Source: SKVR01 sp041642035
GTDB taxonomy: Bacteria > Bacteroidota > Bacteroidia > Bacteroidales > UBA7960
Direction: 5' to 3'
Length of the DNA: 64,000 nucleotides
Assembly: GCA_041642035.1 (NCBI GenBank)
Contig: JBEPXC010000001.1
Span: forward strand, 1-64,000
The number at the start of each line of letters is the position of its first letter. Position 1 is the stretch's first letter. Of this stretch, positions 34,332-43,526 are shown piece by piece. Under the pieces are notes generated by a model. That model did not search any database. It saw nothing but the letters and a program-made list of their open reading frames with translations, and was not told where the DNA came from. Position numbers and translations under genes: made by a program.

Positions 34332-34860
34332 GATTTGGATTTTTAGATTATTAAATATTATCAGGCTGAAAAAAACGTTATCTGCTATTAACATCAGCTA
34401 TTAACCGATCAGAAAATATCCTGCCAAAGAAGATGCAAATTGCTTAAACAACAGATTGTGAGAATGTACGTGATTTTGGGACAGATGCCATATAAGAAGG
34501 AATGTAGAAAACTTCCACAACTATACCCCACCCAGGTTATTTTATGAGCTTGTTTTTGTAGCTTTTACCTTTATCCTGGTCAAGCAAGACTCTTATTATA
34601 TCAAATGCTGGAAGCTGGAAGGAAGAGACCAGAAGGCTTTCCATTGCCGAAAAAAATCGGGACAGGCTGTACGGAGGGCATGGAAACGTCTGTAACATAA
34701 GCTTTCCATAACAACTTTGTCAAATGTTATTCTTTTAGGGGTTATATTGCACAATAATGAGTGACTATTAACTGATAGTGTTATTTCACGCAATAAATAT
34801 TGCTCATTTCCGTTAATATTATATGTCAATTTAACTTAGTTCAACTTCATCATATTCCTC
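34332..34860. other. Intergenic stretch with one dispersed palindrome
   Basis: 529 bp with no gene. 34627-34693 carries GGCTTTCCATTGCC...GGGCATGGAAACGTCTG, another copy of the TTTCCATG palindrome. No TAnnTTTG box with spacing was found in front of the GH20 gene. Confidence 0.55.
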
Positions 34861-36498
34861 ATGAAAGCAAAACTGTTTCCTCTCACGGTGGCATTAATCC
34901 TAACGCTAATGGTATCCACATCCATGGGAGTCAGAGCAAAGACCTCCATCATTCCTGAACCGGTGCAAACAGAAAGCAGACGGGGCAATTTCCGTTTGGC
35001 AGGAGAGCTGGATTTATTTGTACCTGCCGGAAACGACACCCTTGGCATGCATGGCAAATATCTGACAGAGCTATTAAGGCATATCCCCGGGCTTAAGCTT
35101 CAGGTACAACATTATGGGCCAGGCAGTGAATTGCCTTCCCGGGGTATCGTTTTTTCCACTGATGCCAAAGAAGGAAAAGCCGAAGGGTACACCCTGGAGA
35201 TACGTCCCAGACGTATACTTATTGTAGGTGATGATGCGGCAGGGGTATTTTATGGCATTCAGAGCCTGCGTCAACTGCTTCCGGCAGCCATAGAGGATGA
35301 ACAAAAAGCCACCCCGCTAAGTAACCTTAAAATCCCTGCTATGTACATCCGTGATTATCCTCAGTTTAGTTATCGCGGTATGCATCTGGATGTAGCAAGA
35401 CATTTCTTCGATGCTGATTTCATCAAGGAATATCTCGATATGATGGCTCTGCATAAAATGAATACCTTTCATTGGCATCTTACCGATGATCAGGGTTGGC
35501 GCATAGAAATAAAAAAATATCCCTTGCTCACCGAAATAGGCTCACGAAGAAAAGAAACCCTGATAGGCCATGGTGGCCGGCCACCTTTTGAATATGATGG
35601 CATTCCTTACGGTGGTTTTTATACCCAGGATGAGATACGTGAAATAGTTGCCTATGCCGCTGAAAGACACATTACCGTTATACCGGAAATAGAGCTCCCG
35701 GGGCATGCCTCGGCTGCTTTGGCTGCTTATCCCGGGTTGGGATGTACCCATGGTCCCTATGAAGTGGAAACCCGCTGGGGTATCTTTGAGGATGCTTTTT
35801 GCGCAGGCAACGATAAAACCTTTGCCTTTCTTGAAGGGGTGCTTTCGGAGGTGGTAGACTTGTTTCCTTCCAGGTATATCCACATTGGAGGAGATGAATG
35901 CCTGAAGAACCGTTGGAAACAATGCTCCCTATGCCAGACGCGCATGGAAACGGATGGTCTTGCCAATGAGCATGAGCTACAGAGTTATTTTATCAACAGG
36001 ATAGAGAAATTTCTTCTTACCAAAAACCGCAATATCATCGGTTGGGATGAAATACTGGAAGGAGGTCTGGCGCCCCAGGCTACGGTAATGTCATGGCGGG
36101 GCATGCAGACTGGCATTGAGGCTGCCCAAATGGGACACGATGTAATTATGACACCCGTTAACTATTGCTATTTTGATTACTACCAGGCCGATCCTGCCAC
36201 ACAACCCCTGGCCATAGGTGGATATCTAACCCTGAGGCAAGTGTACAGCTTTAAGCCTGTTCCGCCGGAGCTCAATGAAAAAGAAGCCCTCCATATACTG
36301 GGGGGACAAGGGAATGTATGGACCGAATACATAAAAACACCGGAGCATTTGGAATACATGGTTTTCCCAAGAGCCATAGCCCTGGCAGAAGTGTTATGGA
36401 CTCCTACAGCACAACAGAATTTTGATGAATTTACCTCAAGGCTTGAGGTGCATAAGGACAGACTAGATGCACTGGGGCTGAATTATTTTAAACCCTGA
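34861..36498 (+). CDS. Beta-N-acetylhexosaminidase, GH20
   Basis: 545 residues with a signal peptide (about 1-26, ending near VRAKT). An N-terminal GH20b domain (30-155) precedes the TIM barrel, with YRGMHLDVARHFF (171-183), NTFHWHLTDDQGWRIEIKKYP (201-221), PEIELPGHASAAL, and the catalytic pair D345-E346 in IHIGGDECLKNRW. It hydrolyses terminal GlcNAc or GalNAc from glycans in the periplasm or outside. The tail ends soon after the barrel, without a sorting domain. It is likely to work with sugar uptake and the ROK kinase nearby, though the genes are not cotranscribed. Confidence 0.96.
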   Translation: MKAKLFPLTVALILTLMVSTSMGVRAKTSIIPEPVQTESRRGNFRLAGELDLFVPAGNDTLGMHGKYLTELLRHIPGLKLQVQHYGPGSELPSRGIVFSTDAKEGKAEGYTLEIRPRRILIVGDDAAGVFYGIQSLRQLLPAAIEDEQKATPLSNLKIPAMYIRDYPQFSYRGMHLDVARHFFDADFIKEYLDMMALHKMNTFHWHLTDDQGWRIEIKKYPLLTEIGSRRKETLIGHGGRPPFEYDGIPYGGFYTQDEIREIVAYAAERHITVIPEIELPGHASAALAAYPGLGCTHGPYEVETRWGIFEDAFCAGNDKTFAFLEGVLSEVVDLFPSRYIHIGGDECLKNRWKQCSLCQTRMETDGLANEHELQSYFINRIEKFLLTKNRNIIGWDEILEGGLAPQATVMSWRGMQTGIEAAQMGHDVIMTPVNYCYFDYYQADPATQPLAIGGYLTLRQVYSFKPVPPELNEKEALHILGGQGNVWTEYIKTPEHLEYMVFPRAIALAEVLWTPTAQQNFDEFTSRLEVHKDRLDALGLNYFKP

Positions 36499-36538
36499 AG
36501 GCTGCCTCTACACCTTACTAATTAAGAGAGGCAAACCA

Positions 36539-36994
36539 TTACTGCCTCAATTGTCTGTCTCTGGTCCAGGCAGTTGACCGGCCCATAAAACGCATACCCA
36601 TCACAAAGCCTTTGATGTTTAGGTTGTTATCACCATCCAACCACATAAAAGCATCATAGGTCTTGCCACTTTCAGGATCATAGATGGTGCCTCCGGTCCA
36701 TTCTTTTGAAGAAGCATCATAGCTAAAATCCTTCAACAGCACTATGCCCTTCAGCGGTCTGTTTCTTAGGCTTTGGCTTGGATTTTCCTTGTCTTTCTTT
36801 GGCCTGCCTGCTTCATCAAGAGGTTCATCAAGCCACACCAGTTTGCCTTGGTACTCGCCCGAAGGAGTTTTGTAAATCTCTACCTGAGAGGTTTTCTTCT
36901 CGGTAATCCAAAAACCAACTACCTTATCTGATTGTGCATTTGCCTGCAATGTAGCAAACAGGAAAAGGGAAATAATGATAAGCATTTGTTTCAT
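36539..36994 (-). CDS. DUF2147 family secreted protein
   Basis: 151 residues from the ATG at 36994, with signal peptide MKQMLIIISLFLFATLQANAQ. The rest matches the DUF2147 pattern: GFWITEKKTSQVEIYKTPSGEYQGKLVWLDEP near the N-terminus, RPLKGIVLLKDFSYDASSKEWTGGTIYDPESGKTYDA and GFVMGMRFMGRSTAWTR at the end. Function is unknown; it is probably a small periplasmic beta-barrel-like domain. It converges on the GH20 gene. Confidence 0.92.
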   Translation of the reverse strand: MKQMLIIISLFLFATLQANAQSDKVVGFWITEKKTSQVEIYKTPSGEYQGKLVWLDEPLDEAGRPKKDKENPSQSLRNRPLKGIVLLKDFSYDASSKEWTGGTIYDPESGKTYDAFMWLDGDNNLNIKGFVMGMRFMGRSTAWTRDRQLRQ

Positions 36995-37150
36995 AATAAA
37001 TATGATTAAAGGTGCAATGAATTTATTTCTATCCAGGAAAGATATGTCTTCCTTAAACGTACGTGTAAAAGTAAAAAATTTCAGCATTCATTCTTATGGA
37101 AGATCGTTTTTTTCTTTTGATGAGTGGTAATACTTCCGCAAAATAATCCC

Positions 37151-37158
37151 TAAATTTG
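37151..37158 (+). promoter_or_regulatory. Putative -7 box before the methyltransferase gene
   Basis: TAAATTTG matches TAnnTTTG but lies only five bases before the ATG at 37163; transcripts would start at or just after the start codon. A TTTG is seen 32 nt upstream, too far. It may be chance or a leaderless mRNA. Confidence 0.3.
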
Positions 37159-37162
37159 TCTG

Positions 37163-38335
37163 ATGCAACAACAAGCTATAGAAACATTCCTGGAAAAACT
37201 TAGCGATAACTTCCATGCTGCCATGCTTGTGAAGATAAGCCTGAGCAAACAACGCAACAAAAAGTCCGACCTGAAAAATATCATCATCAGCCCGGTACAG
37301 CTTAAAAGTGGCATGATGCTCAATTTCGTCTATCGATATACTACAAACGATGTTACCAAAAACTATTCTCTCAACCAAGCCGTTGATTTGATTAGGGAGA
37401 TGCTTAAGCGTGAGTTTTATCATGCCGATATGTACGTTAAGGGAGAAAACATCCGGCTATTGTTTAACAAAAAAGAGGAAGCAAAAATATTGAGCCGCAA
37501 AGTAGAGACGCCCACCCCAATATCCTTTTCCCATAATCGTAGTAAGGAGCGCATTATTGAAACGCATGGCAATATCTGGCTGAGGGAGCTTAATGTTATT
37601 AATCAGGCATGGGAGGTTCGGCATGAGATGAAAGATAAATACCTTCAAATCAATAGATATATAGAATTGCTGGAACCCGAAATTGCACAGCTCTCCCAAC
37701 GTGATAAACTGGTTGTAGCCGACATGGGCTCAGGCAAAGGCTATCTTACCTTTGCACTATATGATTACCTTCAAAGAAAGTATGCAGACGGGGTGAAGAT
37801 GCTAGGGGTAGAGTTCAGACAGGAATTGGTTGATGTATGCAACGAGATTGCTGTCAAAGCTGAGTTTGATCAGCTAAAGTTTATTCAGGGTACTATAGAG
37901 GAAACGGATCTGCCCGAATTGGATATTCTCATTGCCCTGCATGCCTGCGACACCGCTACAGATGAAGCCATCCACCGTGGGATATCATCCAATGCTGCTT
38001 TAATAGTTTGTGCCCCATGCTGTCATAAGCAAATAAGAAAGGAAATGCATCCTAAAAATGAACTATCGGCCATGCTTAAGCATGGACTGCTCATGGAAAG
38101 ACAGGCAGAGCTGATTACCGATAGTCTGCGGGCCCTTATTATGGAGGCCCATGGCTACAAAACCAAAGTCTTTGAGTTTATTTCTTCAGAACATACCTCT
38201 AAAAACGTGATGATTATTGGTCGCAAAATTCACGATCTTCCCCCACAGCGAGATGCTATTCTAAGCACTATCGCAGGCATAAAGGAACGGTTTGGCATTC
38301 AGAAGCATTTCCTGGAAGAACTCTCAGGAATGTAG
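37163..38335 (+). CDS. Class I SAM-dependent methyltransferase (Methyltransf_32-like)
   Basis: 390 residues. A lysine-rich N-terminal part (1-150) of unknown fold precedes a Rossmann methyltransferase domain with motif I VVADMGSGKGYLTFALY (184-200), GVEFRQELVD (motif II acid), IALHACDTATDEAI (motif IV region) and a characteristic VCAPCCHKQIR near residues 282-292. This set matches the GSTCD-like / Methyltransf_32 group. The target is unknown; RNA is possible. The gene overlaps the convergent glycosyltransferase gene by 12 bp at its 3' end. Confidence 0.88.
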   Translation: MQQQAIETFLEKLSDNFHAAMLVKISLSKQRNKKSDLKNIIISPVQLKSGMMLNFVYRYTTNDVTKNYSLNQAVDLIREMLKREFYHADMYVKGENIRLLFNKKEEAKILSRKVETPTPISFSHNRSKERIIETHGNIWLRELNVINQAWEVRHEMKDKYLQINRYIELLEPEIAQLSQRDKLVVADMGSGKGYLTFALYDYLQRKYADGVKMLGVEFRQELVDVCNEIAVKAEFDQLKFIQGTIEETDLPELDILIALHACDTATDEAIHRGISSNAALIVCAPCCHKQIRKEMHPKNELSAMLKHGLLMERQAELITDSLRALIMEAHGYKTKVFEFISSEHTSKNVMIIGRKIHDLPPQRDAILSTIAGIKERFGIQKHFLEELSGM

Positions 38336-39241
38336 CGATTTCTTTTGGTCTTTCCATTGGCTGCAAAGACTTCCTAGCTTATATAAATCCAGTATTGCTA
38401 GTTTAGGATGATGACTTCTTAGATTTTTGACCAGTGCAGGCTCAAAAACGCTAAACATCAAACCCACAAAGGCACATAATCCCAGTTTGCGCAAAAGCCT
38501 CCATGCTTTGAGCAGTTTCGCCATCTCTACCAGGCATCTGTCTTCATTAACCAACCTATAAATGGTGAGTAAATTGTAGGTGCCTTCTTTTGTTTTAACC
38601 AAAAAATCATCAGCAGACTGCAACCCCATATGCAGCAAAGGATTGTCAATATGAGTGGTTTTTATGTTATTTTTAAGAAGTTCCAGTCCGAATAAGGTAT
38701 CTTCATGCCCATATCCTCTCAGCCTTTCATTAAATCCAATTCTTCTTATGATTTTTGATGAAATCATGAAGTTATTGGACATAAAGGAGTGGTTTGGTTT
38801 ATGTGCCCGCTGATGATGGGGTTTAACCTCACGTTTGCTTCCAAAGAGCCAATGAAGATAGGTTTGCTCGGAGGGTGGACGGGAAAGATAGCTTGTTCCG
38901 CCACAAATTACCCCTTCAACTTCAGTATGGAATAAATAACGTTTAATAAATTGAGTATCTGGACAGGCCGAATCGCAATCCATGAAAATAAGCCATGGGA
39001 AACGGGCTTTTTGGGCCAGCATATTTCTGATTCGGCTTCGGCCTATATTGGCATCCAGCTCTTCGAGCATTACATTGGCCAGGGCCATGCATTCTCTGTT
39101 CTTTTGTCTATAGATCTCACGCGAACCATCATCGATAAGCAATATTTCAAAGGGTATCGCTGCTTCCGTTGCCTGTTGGTGAAGGCTTTTCACCATAGGA
39201 CGAACATCGTAGTTGTATATTGGGATGCAGAGTGAAATCAT
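38324..39241 (-). CDS. Glycosyltransferase family 2
   Basis: 305 residues. GT-A fold starts at MISLCIPIYNYDVRPMVKSL; nucleotide-sugar motifs are LLIDDGS (34-40) and the metal-binding DxD-like FMDCDSA near 92. The acceptor part has RGYGHEDTLFGLEL, typical of GT2 catalytic ED-motif. A hydrophobic C-terminal stretch (LGLCAFVGLMFSVFEP) may associate with the membrane. Substrate unknown; it would add a sugar to a surface glycan or lipid. It overlaps the methyltransferase gene tail to tail, and is followed upstream by the Trk genes in the same direction, 73 bp away. Confidence 0.93.
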   Translation of the reverse strand: MISLCIPIYNYDVRPMVKSLHQQATEAAIPFEILLIDDGSREIYRQKNRECMALANVMLEELDANIGRSRIRNMLAQKARFPWLIFMDCDSACPDTQFIKRYLFHTEVEGVICGGTSYLSRPPSEQTYLHWLFGSKREVKPHHQRAHKPNHSFMSNNFMISSKIIRRIGFNERLRGYGHEDTLFGLELLKNNIKTTHIDNPLLHMGLQSADDFLVKTKEGTYNLLTIYRLVNEDRCLVEMAKLLKAWRLLRKLGLCAFVGLMFSVFEPALVKNLRSHHPKLAILDLYKLGSLCSQWKDQKKSLHS

Positions 39242-39313
39242 AGAATGGCTTAATGTTATTGTTTAATTCATGTTAAGTTCTCATAGTATTATTCTCTAAA
39301 CCCTTATATTAAT

Positions 39314-40777
39314 TTATTTCTTCCAGAAGGAAGGAGTTAGCAATATCAATACGGTAAACAGTTCGAGACGTCCTAACAACATAAAGAAGCTCAGTATCCA
39401 TTTGCCTGTTGCAGGAATTTGCGAATAGTTGTCTATGGGGCCGACATTTCCTATGCCGGGGCCAATGTTTCCAAGCGTAGCAGCTGTAGCACCCAGTGCA
39501 GTTTTGAAATCCAGTCCCAGCACAGACATCACAGCACCTCCAATCATGAAAACCATGATGTACAGCAGAAAGAAGGCCAAAAAGTTGTATATAATCTCGG
39601 GGGCAATGGTTTTTCCATCAAAGCGTGTGGGCAGCACCGCGTTGGGATGGATAAGGCGCTTAAACTCCTGAGAACTGTTTTTGAACAGCAACAGGTGCCT
39701 TATCATTTTCATACCTCCCGCTGTAGATCCAATACATCCACCAGTAAACATAAGCAGAAATAAAATAAACCAAAGAAAACCTTTCCATTCCAGATAATTT
39801 GCTGTGATGAAACCTGTGGTAGTGACGATAGACACTATTTGGAAAAGACTGTCTCTGAAAGATTTTTCCAGTCCCAGATGATGAAAGAAGAACAGACTTA
39901 GGGTGAAAATTGCGGCAAAGCTAAACATCAAAATAATATAGAAGCGAAACTCCTCATTGGAGAATAATGCCTTGAACTGTCCCTTTAAAAGAAAATACAG
40001 GAGGCTGAAATTGGTTCCGGCAACAATCATAAAAAAGATAATCACATAATGCGTATAATTGCCATAGGCAGCAATACTGGCATTGCGTGTAGAAAAACCT
40101 CCTGTGGCCATAGTGCTGAACGAGTGATTTATGGCATCAAAAAAGTCCATCTCTCCCAACATAAGCAGGAAGCAAAGCAAAGCAGAAAAAAACACATAGA
40201 TTAACCATAATCGTTTTGCCGTTTCGGTGATACGGGGGTGAAGCCTGCTGGGTGTGGTGCCGGGTGCCTCTGCAATGAAAAGCTGCATTCCCCCTACACC
40301 CAATATGGGAAGTATGGCTAAGGTTAATACAATGATACCCATTCCACCCAGCCAATGGGTGGTGCTGCGCCAGAATAAAAGGCTGCGTGGCATCACCTCG
40401 ATATCCGTAAGTATTGAAGCCCCAGTAGTGGTAAAACCTGACATGGTTTCAAAAAAAGCATCGGTAAAAGAGGGTATATGGCCTGAAAGATAAAAAGGGA
40501 GAGAGCCAAAAAGTGAGATGAAAATCCAGGTAAAAGTAACAATTACATAACCTTCCTTTTTTCCTATGTTTTTTTGATCGTTTTTCCGGGTCAGATAATA
40601 AAAAAGCACTCCTACACCAAAGGTTATAAATGCACTGATGAGTATAGCCTGATAGGTATTCTCCTGATAAATGATATCCCAGGCTGCACTAGCAGCCATA
40701 AAAGCCGAGAGGATCATCAGTAAGGTACCGATGAATTTGATGATTAAGCGTAAGTTGATATCCGAACGTGTAGTCAT
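39314..40777 (-). CDS. trkH: Trk potassium uptake protein, membrane subunit
   Basis: 487 residues, about ten spans, built from the four M-P-M repeats of the TrkH/KtrB family. Pore-loop glycines are visible in MSGFTTTGASIL, SFSTMATGGFSTRN, VTTTGFITANY and ATLGNIGPGIGNVG. It imports K+ at the inner membrane. It lies 20 bp downstream of trkA on the same strand, so the two form an operon; TrkA gates the channel. Confidence 0.96.
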   Translation of the reverse strand: MTTRSDINLRLIIKFIGTLLMILSAFMAASAAWDIIYQENTYQAILISAFITFGVGVLFYYLTRKNDQKNIGKKEGYVIVTFTWIFISLFGSLPFYLSGHIPSFTDAFFETMSGFTTTGASILTDIEVMPRSLLFWRSTTHWLGGMGIIVLTLAILPILGVGGMQLFIAEAPGTTPSRLHPRITETAKRLWLIYVFFSALLCFLLMLGEMDFFDAINHSFSTMATGGFSTRNASIAAYGNYTHYVIIFFMIVAGTNFSLLYFLLKGQFKALFSNEEFRFYIILMFSFAAIFTLSLFFFHHLGLEKSFRDSLFQIVSIVTTTGFITANYLEWKGFLWFILFLLMFTGGCIGSTAGGMKMIRHLLLFKNSSQEFKRLIHPNAVLPTRFDGKTIAPEIIYNFLAFFLLYIMVFMIGGAVMSVLGLDFKTALGATAATLGNIGPGIGNVGPIDNYSQIPATGKWILSFFMLLGRLELFTVLILLTPSFWKK

Positions 40778-40796
40778 AATATATCAGACGATGTTT

Positions 40797-42137
40797 CTAA
40801 CTTCTGAACATTCTGTCGACGGCATCAAAAGCTTCGGGCATGGTAAAGACCACTACATGATCTCCTGCCTGTATTTGCAAATCGCCGGTGGCTATGATGC
40901 CCCGGTTATCTCTGATAATGCCTCCTATAATAGCTGCATGGGGGAATTTAAGCTTGCTTATGGGCTTACGTGTGATGGGAGAATTGGCCTTTGCCAGAAA
41001 TTCAAATATTTCAGCATCAATACCGTTAAGACATTTGGTAGAAATAACCTCTGCTTTCATGGTGAAGCGAATGATATAACTGGCAGTAGCTAACTTTTTG
41101 TTGATGATGGTGTCGATGCCAATGTTTTGAGAAATCTCAATAAAATTTATGTTTTCGACCAGTGCGATGGTTTTCCTTACCCCATATTTCTTGGCCAGCA
41201 AACAGGTCAGGATATTGGTTTCTGAGTTGCTGGTAACGGCAATCACTGCATCCATAGCCTGTATGTTTTCTCTCTCGAGCAAGGCCACATCATGTGCATC
41301 GCCATTGATGATCATGGTGTTTCTGAGCTCATCGGCCAACACAGACGATCTGCCTGGATCAATTTCTATAAGCTTGAGCTTGTAATCTTTCTCCAGATTT
41401 TTGGCCGTTAGGCTTCCTATGGCTCCTCCACCAAAAATCATGATGTTGTTGATGCTAAAACTGGCCTTGCCACCCAATCGGAGTAAATGATTGATTCCTT
41501 CGGGTTTGGTAACCACATAGGCCAGGTCATTCTTCTCGAACACATCGTCTCCACGAGGAATCACTGTCTTTGATTTACGATGAAGGGCTACAGCACGAAA
41601 ATCCAACTCTTCGTTTTCCAGGGCAATCTGGTTAAGACTCTTACCCAGTACCAGTGCATCCTGACTAAGGCGAATGAGCATGAGTGAGAGTTGCTGATTG
41701 GTAAAATTAAAAATCTCTGTAGCGGCGGTATTGACAATAAGATTGGTGATTTCTTTGGATGCAATTTTTTCCGGACAGACGATAAAATCAACCCCAAGGT
41801 TTTTATACATGTCGCGGCTTTCTCCAATGGAGTATTCGGTTTCATTTACCTTGGCAATGCATCTTTTGGCCCCCAGGTTTTTGCCCAGAATGCAGGCCAG
41901 CAGGTTGATTCGTCCACTCAGGAATACCGAAATGAACAAATCTGCCCGTTTAATATTTGCACGTTTCAGGTCTGCGATGGAAGTAGGATCACCTGAGTAG
42001 GTCATTACATCAAGGTTCTGACTTACCATGTTTACCTGTCCTTCAGGATAAAACAGGGTAATGTTATGGTTCTCATCGTATAATAAACGGGCCAGGTGAA
42101 TGCCTATTTCGCTGTCTCCTGCAATTAAAATGTTCAT
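40797..42137 (-). CDS. trkA: Trk potassium uptake protein, NAD-binding gating subunit
   Basis: 446 residues from the ATG at 42137 (MNILIAGDSEIGIHLARLL); an upstream ATG at 42188 is less likely. It contains two RCK units, each with a Rossmann RCK_N (second one IMIFGGGAIGSLTAKNLEK) and an RCK_C domain. Typical TrkA residues for nucleotide binding in the first unit (G-x-x-x-x-G) read GDSEIG, slightly divergent. Directly upstream of trkH, forming a K+ uptake operon. Confidence 0.95.
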   Translation of the reverse strand: MNILIAGDSEIGIHLARLLYDENHNITLFYPEGQVNMVSQNLDVMTYSGDPTSIADLKRANIKRADLFISVFLSGRINLLACILGKNLGAKRCIAKVNETEYSIGESRDMYKNLGVDFIVCPEKIASKEITNLIVNTAATEIFNFTNQQLSLMLIRLSQDALVLGKSLNQIALENEELDFRAVALHRKSKTVIPRGDDVFEKNDLAYVVTKPEGINHLLRLGGKASFSINNIMIFGGGAIGSLTAKNLEKDYKLKLIEIDPGRSSVLADELRNTMIINGDAHDVALLERENIQAMDAVIAVTSNSETNILTCLLAKKYGVRKTIALVENINFIEISQNIGIDTIINKKLATASYIIRFTMKAEVISTKCLNGIDAEIFEFLAKANSPITRKPISKLKFPHAAIIGGIIRDNRGIIATGDLQIQAGDHVVVFTMPEAFDAVDRMFRS

Positions 42138-42494
42138 TCGAAACTTATTTATTTTTGGGTAATTACCTTTGCTGAGCTCGCTTTTCAAGCCCCGTTGGTC
42201 TGATAGCCTGACTTACATTTCAGCGAGAGAACTCGCATAAAGAACTATTTTCCATAATTATTTACTCCCAGGTACTCATGCAATCTTCAATAGATCATAA
42301 TTCTTAAATGTGCTTAGAGGTGGTCGCTTTCTTTCCTGCCTTTTATCACATAAGCAATAGGGTATTCCACTATTTTTCAAATTGGTTTAGCCTGCAAAGA
42401 TACACCCCTTTTAATAAATATCCGTAAGCAATTTAATTATTTGAACATGGTTCGATAAGAATGTTGATTTTTTGATTGTCCCTTTTGTTGATGT
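42138..42494. other. Intergenic stretch between trkA and the kinase remnant
   Basis: About 360 bp with no gene. A TATCTTTG box on the minus strand (42395-42402) may serve trkA, though that would give a leader of about 250 nt and no -33 element fits. Confidence 0.4.
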
Positions 42495-42528
42495 TTTGAT
42501 CTATTGTAAGCTAAAATCTCTATTTTTG
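42495..42528 (+). promoter_or_regulatory. Promoter of the truncated kinase gene
   Basis: TTTG (42495-42498), 22-nt spacer, TATTTTTG (42521-42528): one of the best promoter matches in the window, about 35 nt before the ATG at 42566. The decayed gene thus keeps its promoter. Confidence 0.6.
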
Positions 42529-42565
42529 AATAAAAATTTGTGCCATTCCCACTTAAAACTCAATT

Positions 42566-43261
42566 ATGATTCTAGTACCTATTCTCAACAACATCAGCTT
42601 GTTGGTTGCATTGAGTGTTGCTTATATACTTACCATTAGAATAGAACCGGATTTTTCACTCAGGATATTCGACGAATTTGCTCAACTGGATAATTCCAAA
42701 ACCCGTAAATATGAAGGCTCAGGTTTAGGACTTGCCATCAGTAAAAAGATTGTTGAATTTATGGGTGGCAAAATTGGGGTGGAATCAAGCCCGGGAAAAG
42801 GTAGTAATTTCTGGTTTACGATCAAAACGCGAGAGTGCGATCAGGAAGAATCTATCTCAAAAGAAACCACTAATCTTTCTTTTGAAAATCTTGGACTAAA
42901 TGTGTTGATGGTAGAAGATAAAATCATCAATCGTAAAGTAGCCAGTTTGATATTGAAAAATATGGGTTGTATAGTTGATACGGCCGAGAATGGACTGCTG
43001 GGAATTGAAAAGGCATTGCAAAGCCATTATGATGTAATCCTGATGGATATCCAAATGCCCGTGATGGATGGTGTAACTGCCATGCAGACCATACGGGAAT
43101 CAAAACAAAAACAACCTGCCATTATAGGGCTTAGTGCGGAGGCTATGGAAGGAGATGCCGAAAAGTATATTGCTCTCGGAATGGATGATTACCTTACCAA
43201 ACCCCTTATACCTGATTTGCTTTACGAAAAGCTCTATAAAATTAAAAGAAACAAAATGTAA
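42566..43261 (+). pseudogene. Hybrid histidine kinase with an internal deletion
   Basis: 231 codons. Residues 1-26 (MILVPILNNISLLVALSVAY..) look like the first helix of a multi-span sensor. At about residue 28 the sequence jumps into the second half of a kinase ATPase domain: F-box RIFDEFAQ (33-40) and G2 box GSGLGLAI (51-58). The HisKA domain with its histidine and the N box are missing. An intact receiver domain follows (VEDK at 116-119, phospho-acceptor D161 in LMDIQMPVMDG, K212). The deletion kept the frame, so the product may still be made as a tethered receiver. It cannot autophosphorylate. Confidence 0.8.
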
Positions 43262-43293
43262 CTATTACCATTTAAAACAGGATTTCTTTAAAG

Positions 43294-43316
43294 AAAAAAG
43301 CCCTATGGGCTTTTTA
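43294..43316. terminator. Bidirectional intrinsic terminator
   Basis: AAAAAGCCC, loop TAT, GGGCTTTTT: a perfect 9-bp stem with A and T tails. It lies 33 bp after the stop of the kinase remnant and could also stop transcripts of the convergent hybrid kinase gene from the other side. Confidence 0.85.
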
Positions 43317-43526
43317 AAAAATTGTGTTTTCAGCACAAATGAATTTAGAGGCCTTCATTCAACTCAATGGTTTTTAAATTAATATGACGCCGAATTTAGC
43401 AAAAGAACTTCCGGGCATCTCTAAACTGCTAAGATTATATGGGTCTTCGAATATCTGCCTACCGCGATATGCCTCAATAACCCATGCTCCGTTAGCAGAT
43501 GTCAGGTGCCACTGAAAAAGCTGTGC

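Noticed and set aside
36504..36532. GCCTCT..AGAGGC hairpin after the GH20 gene as a terminator
   Set aside because: Short stem, long loop and no T-tract.
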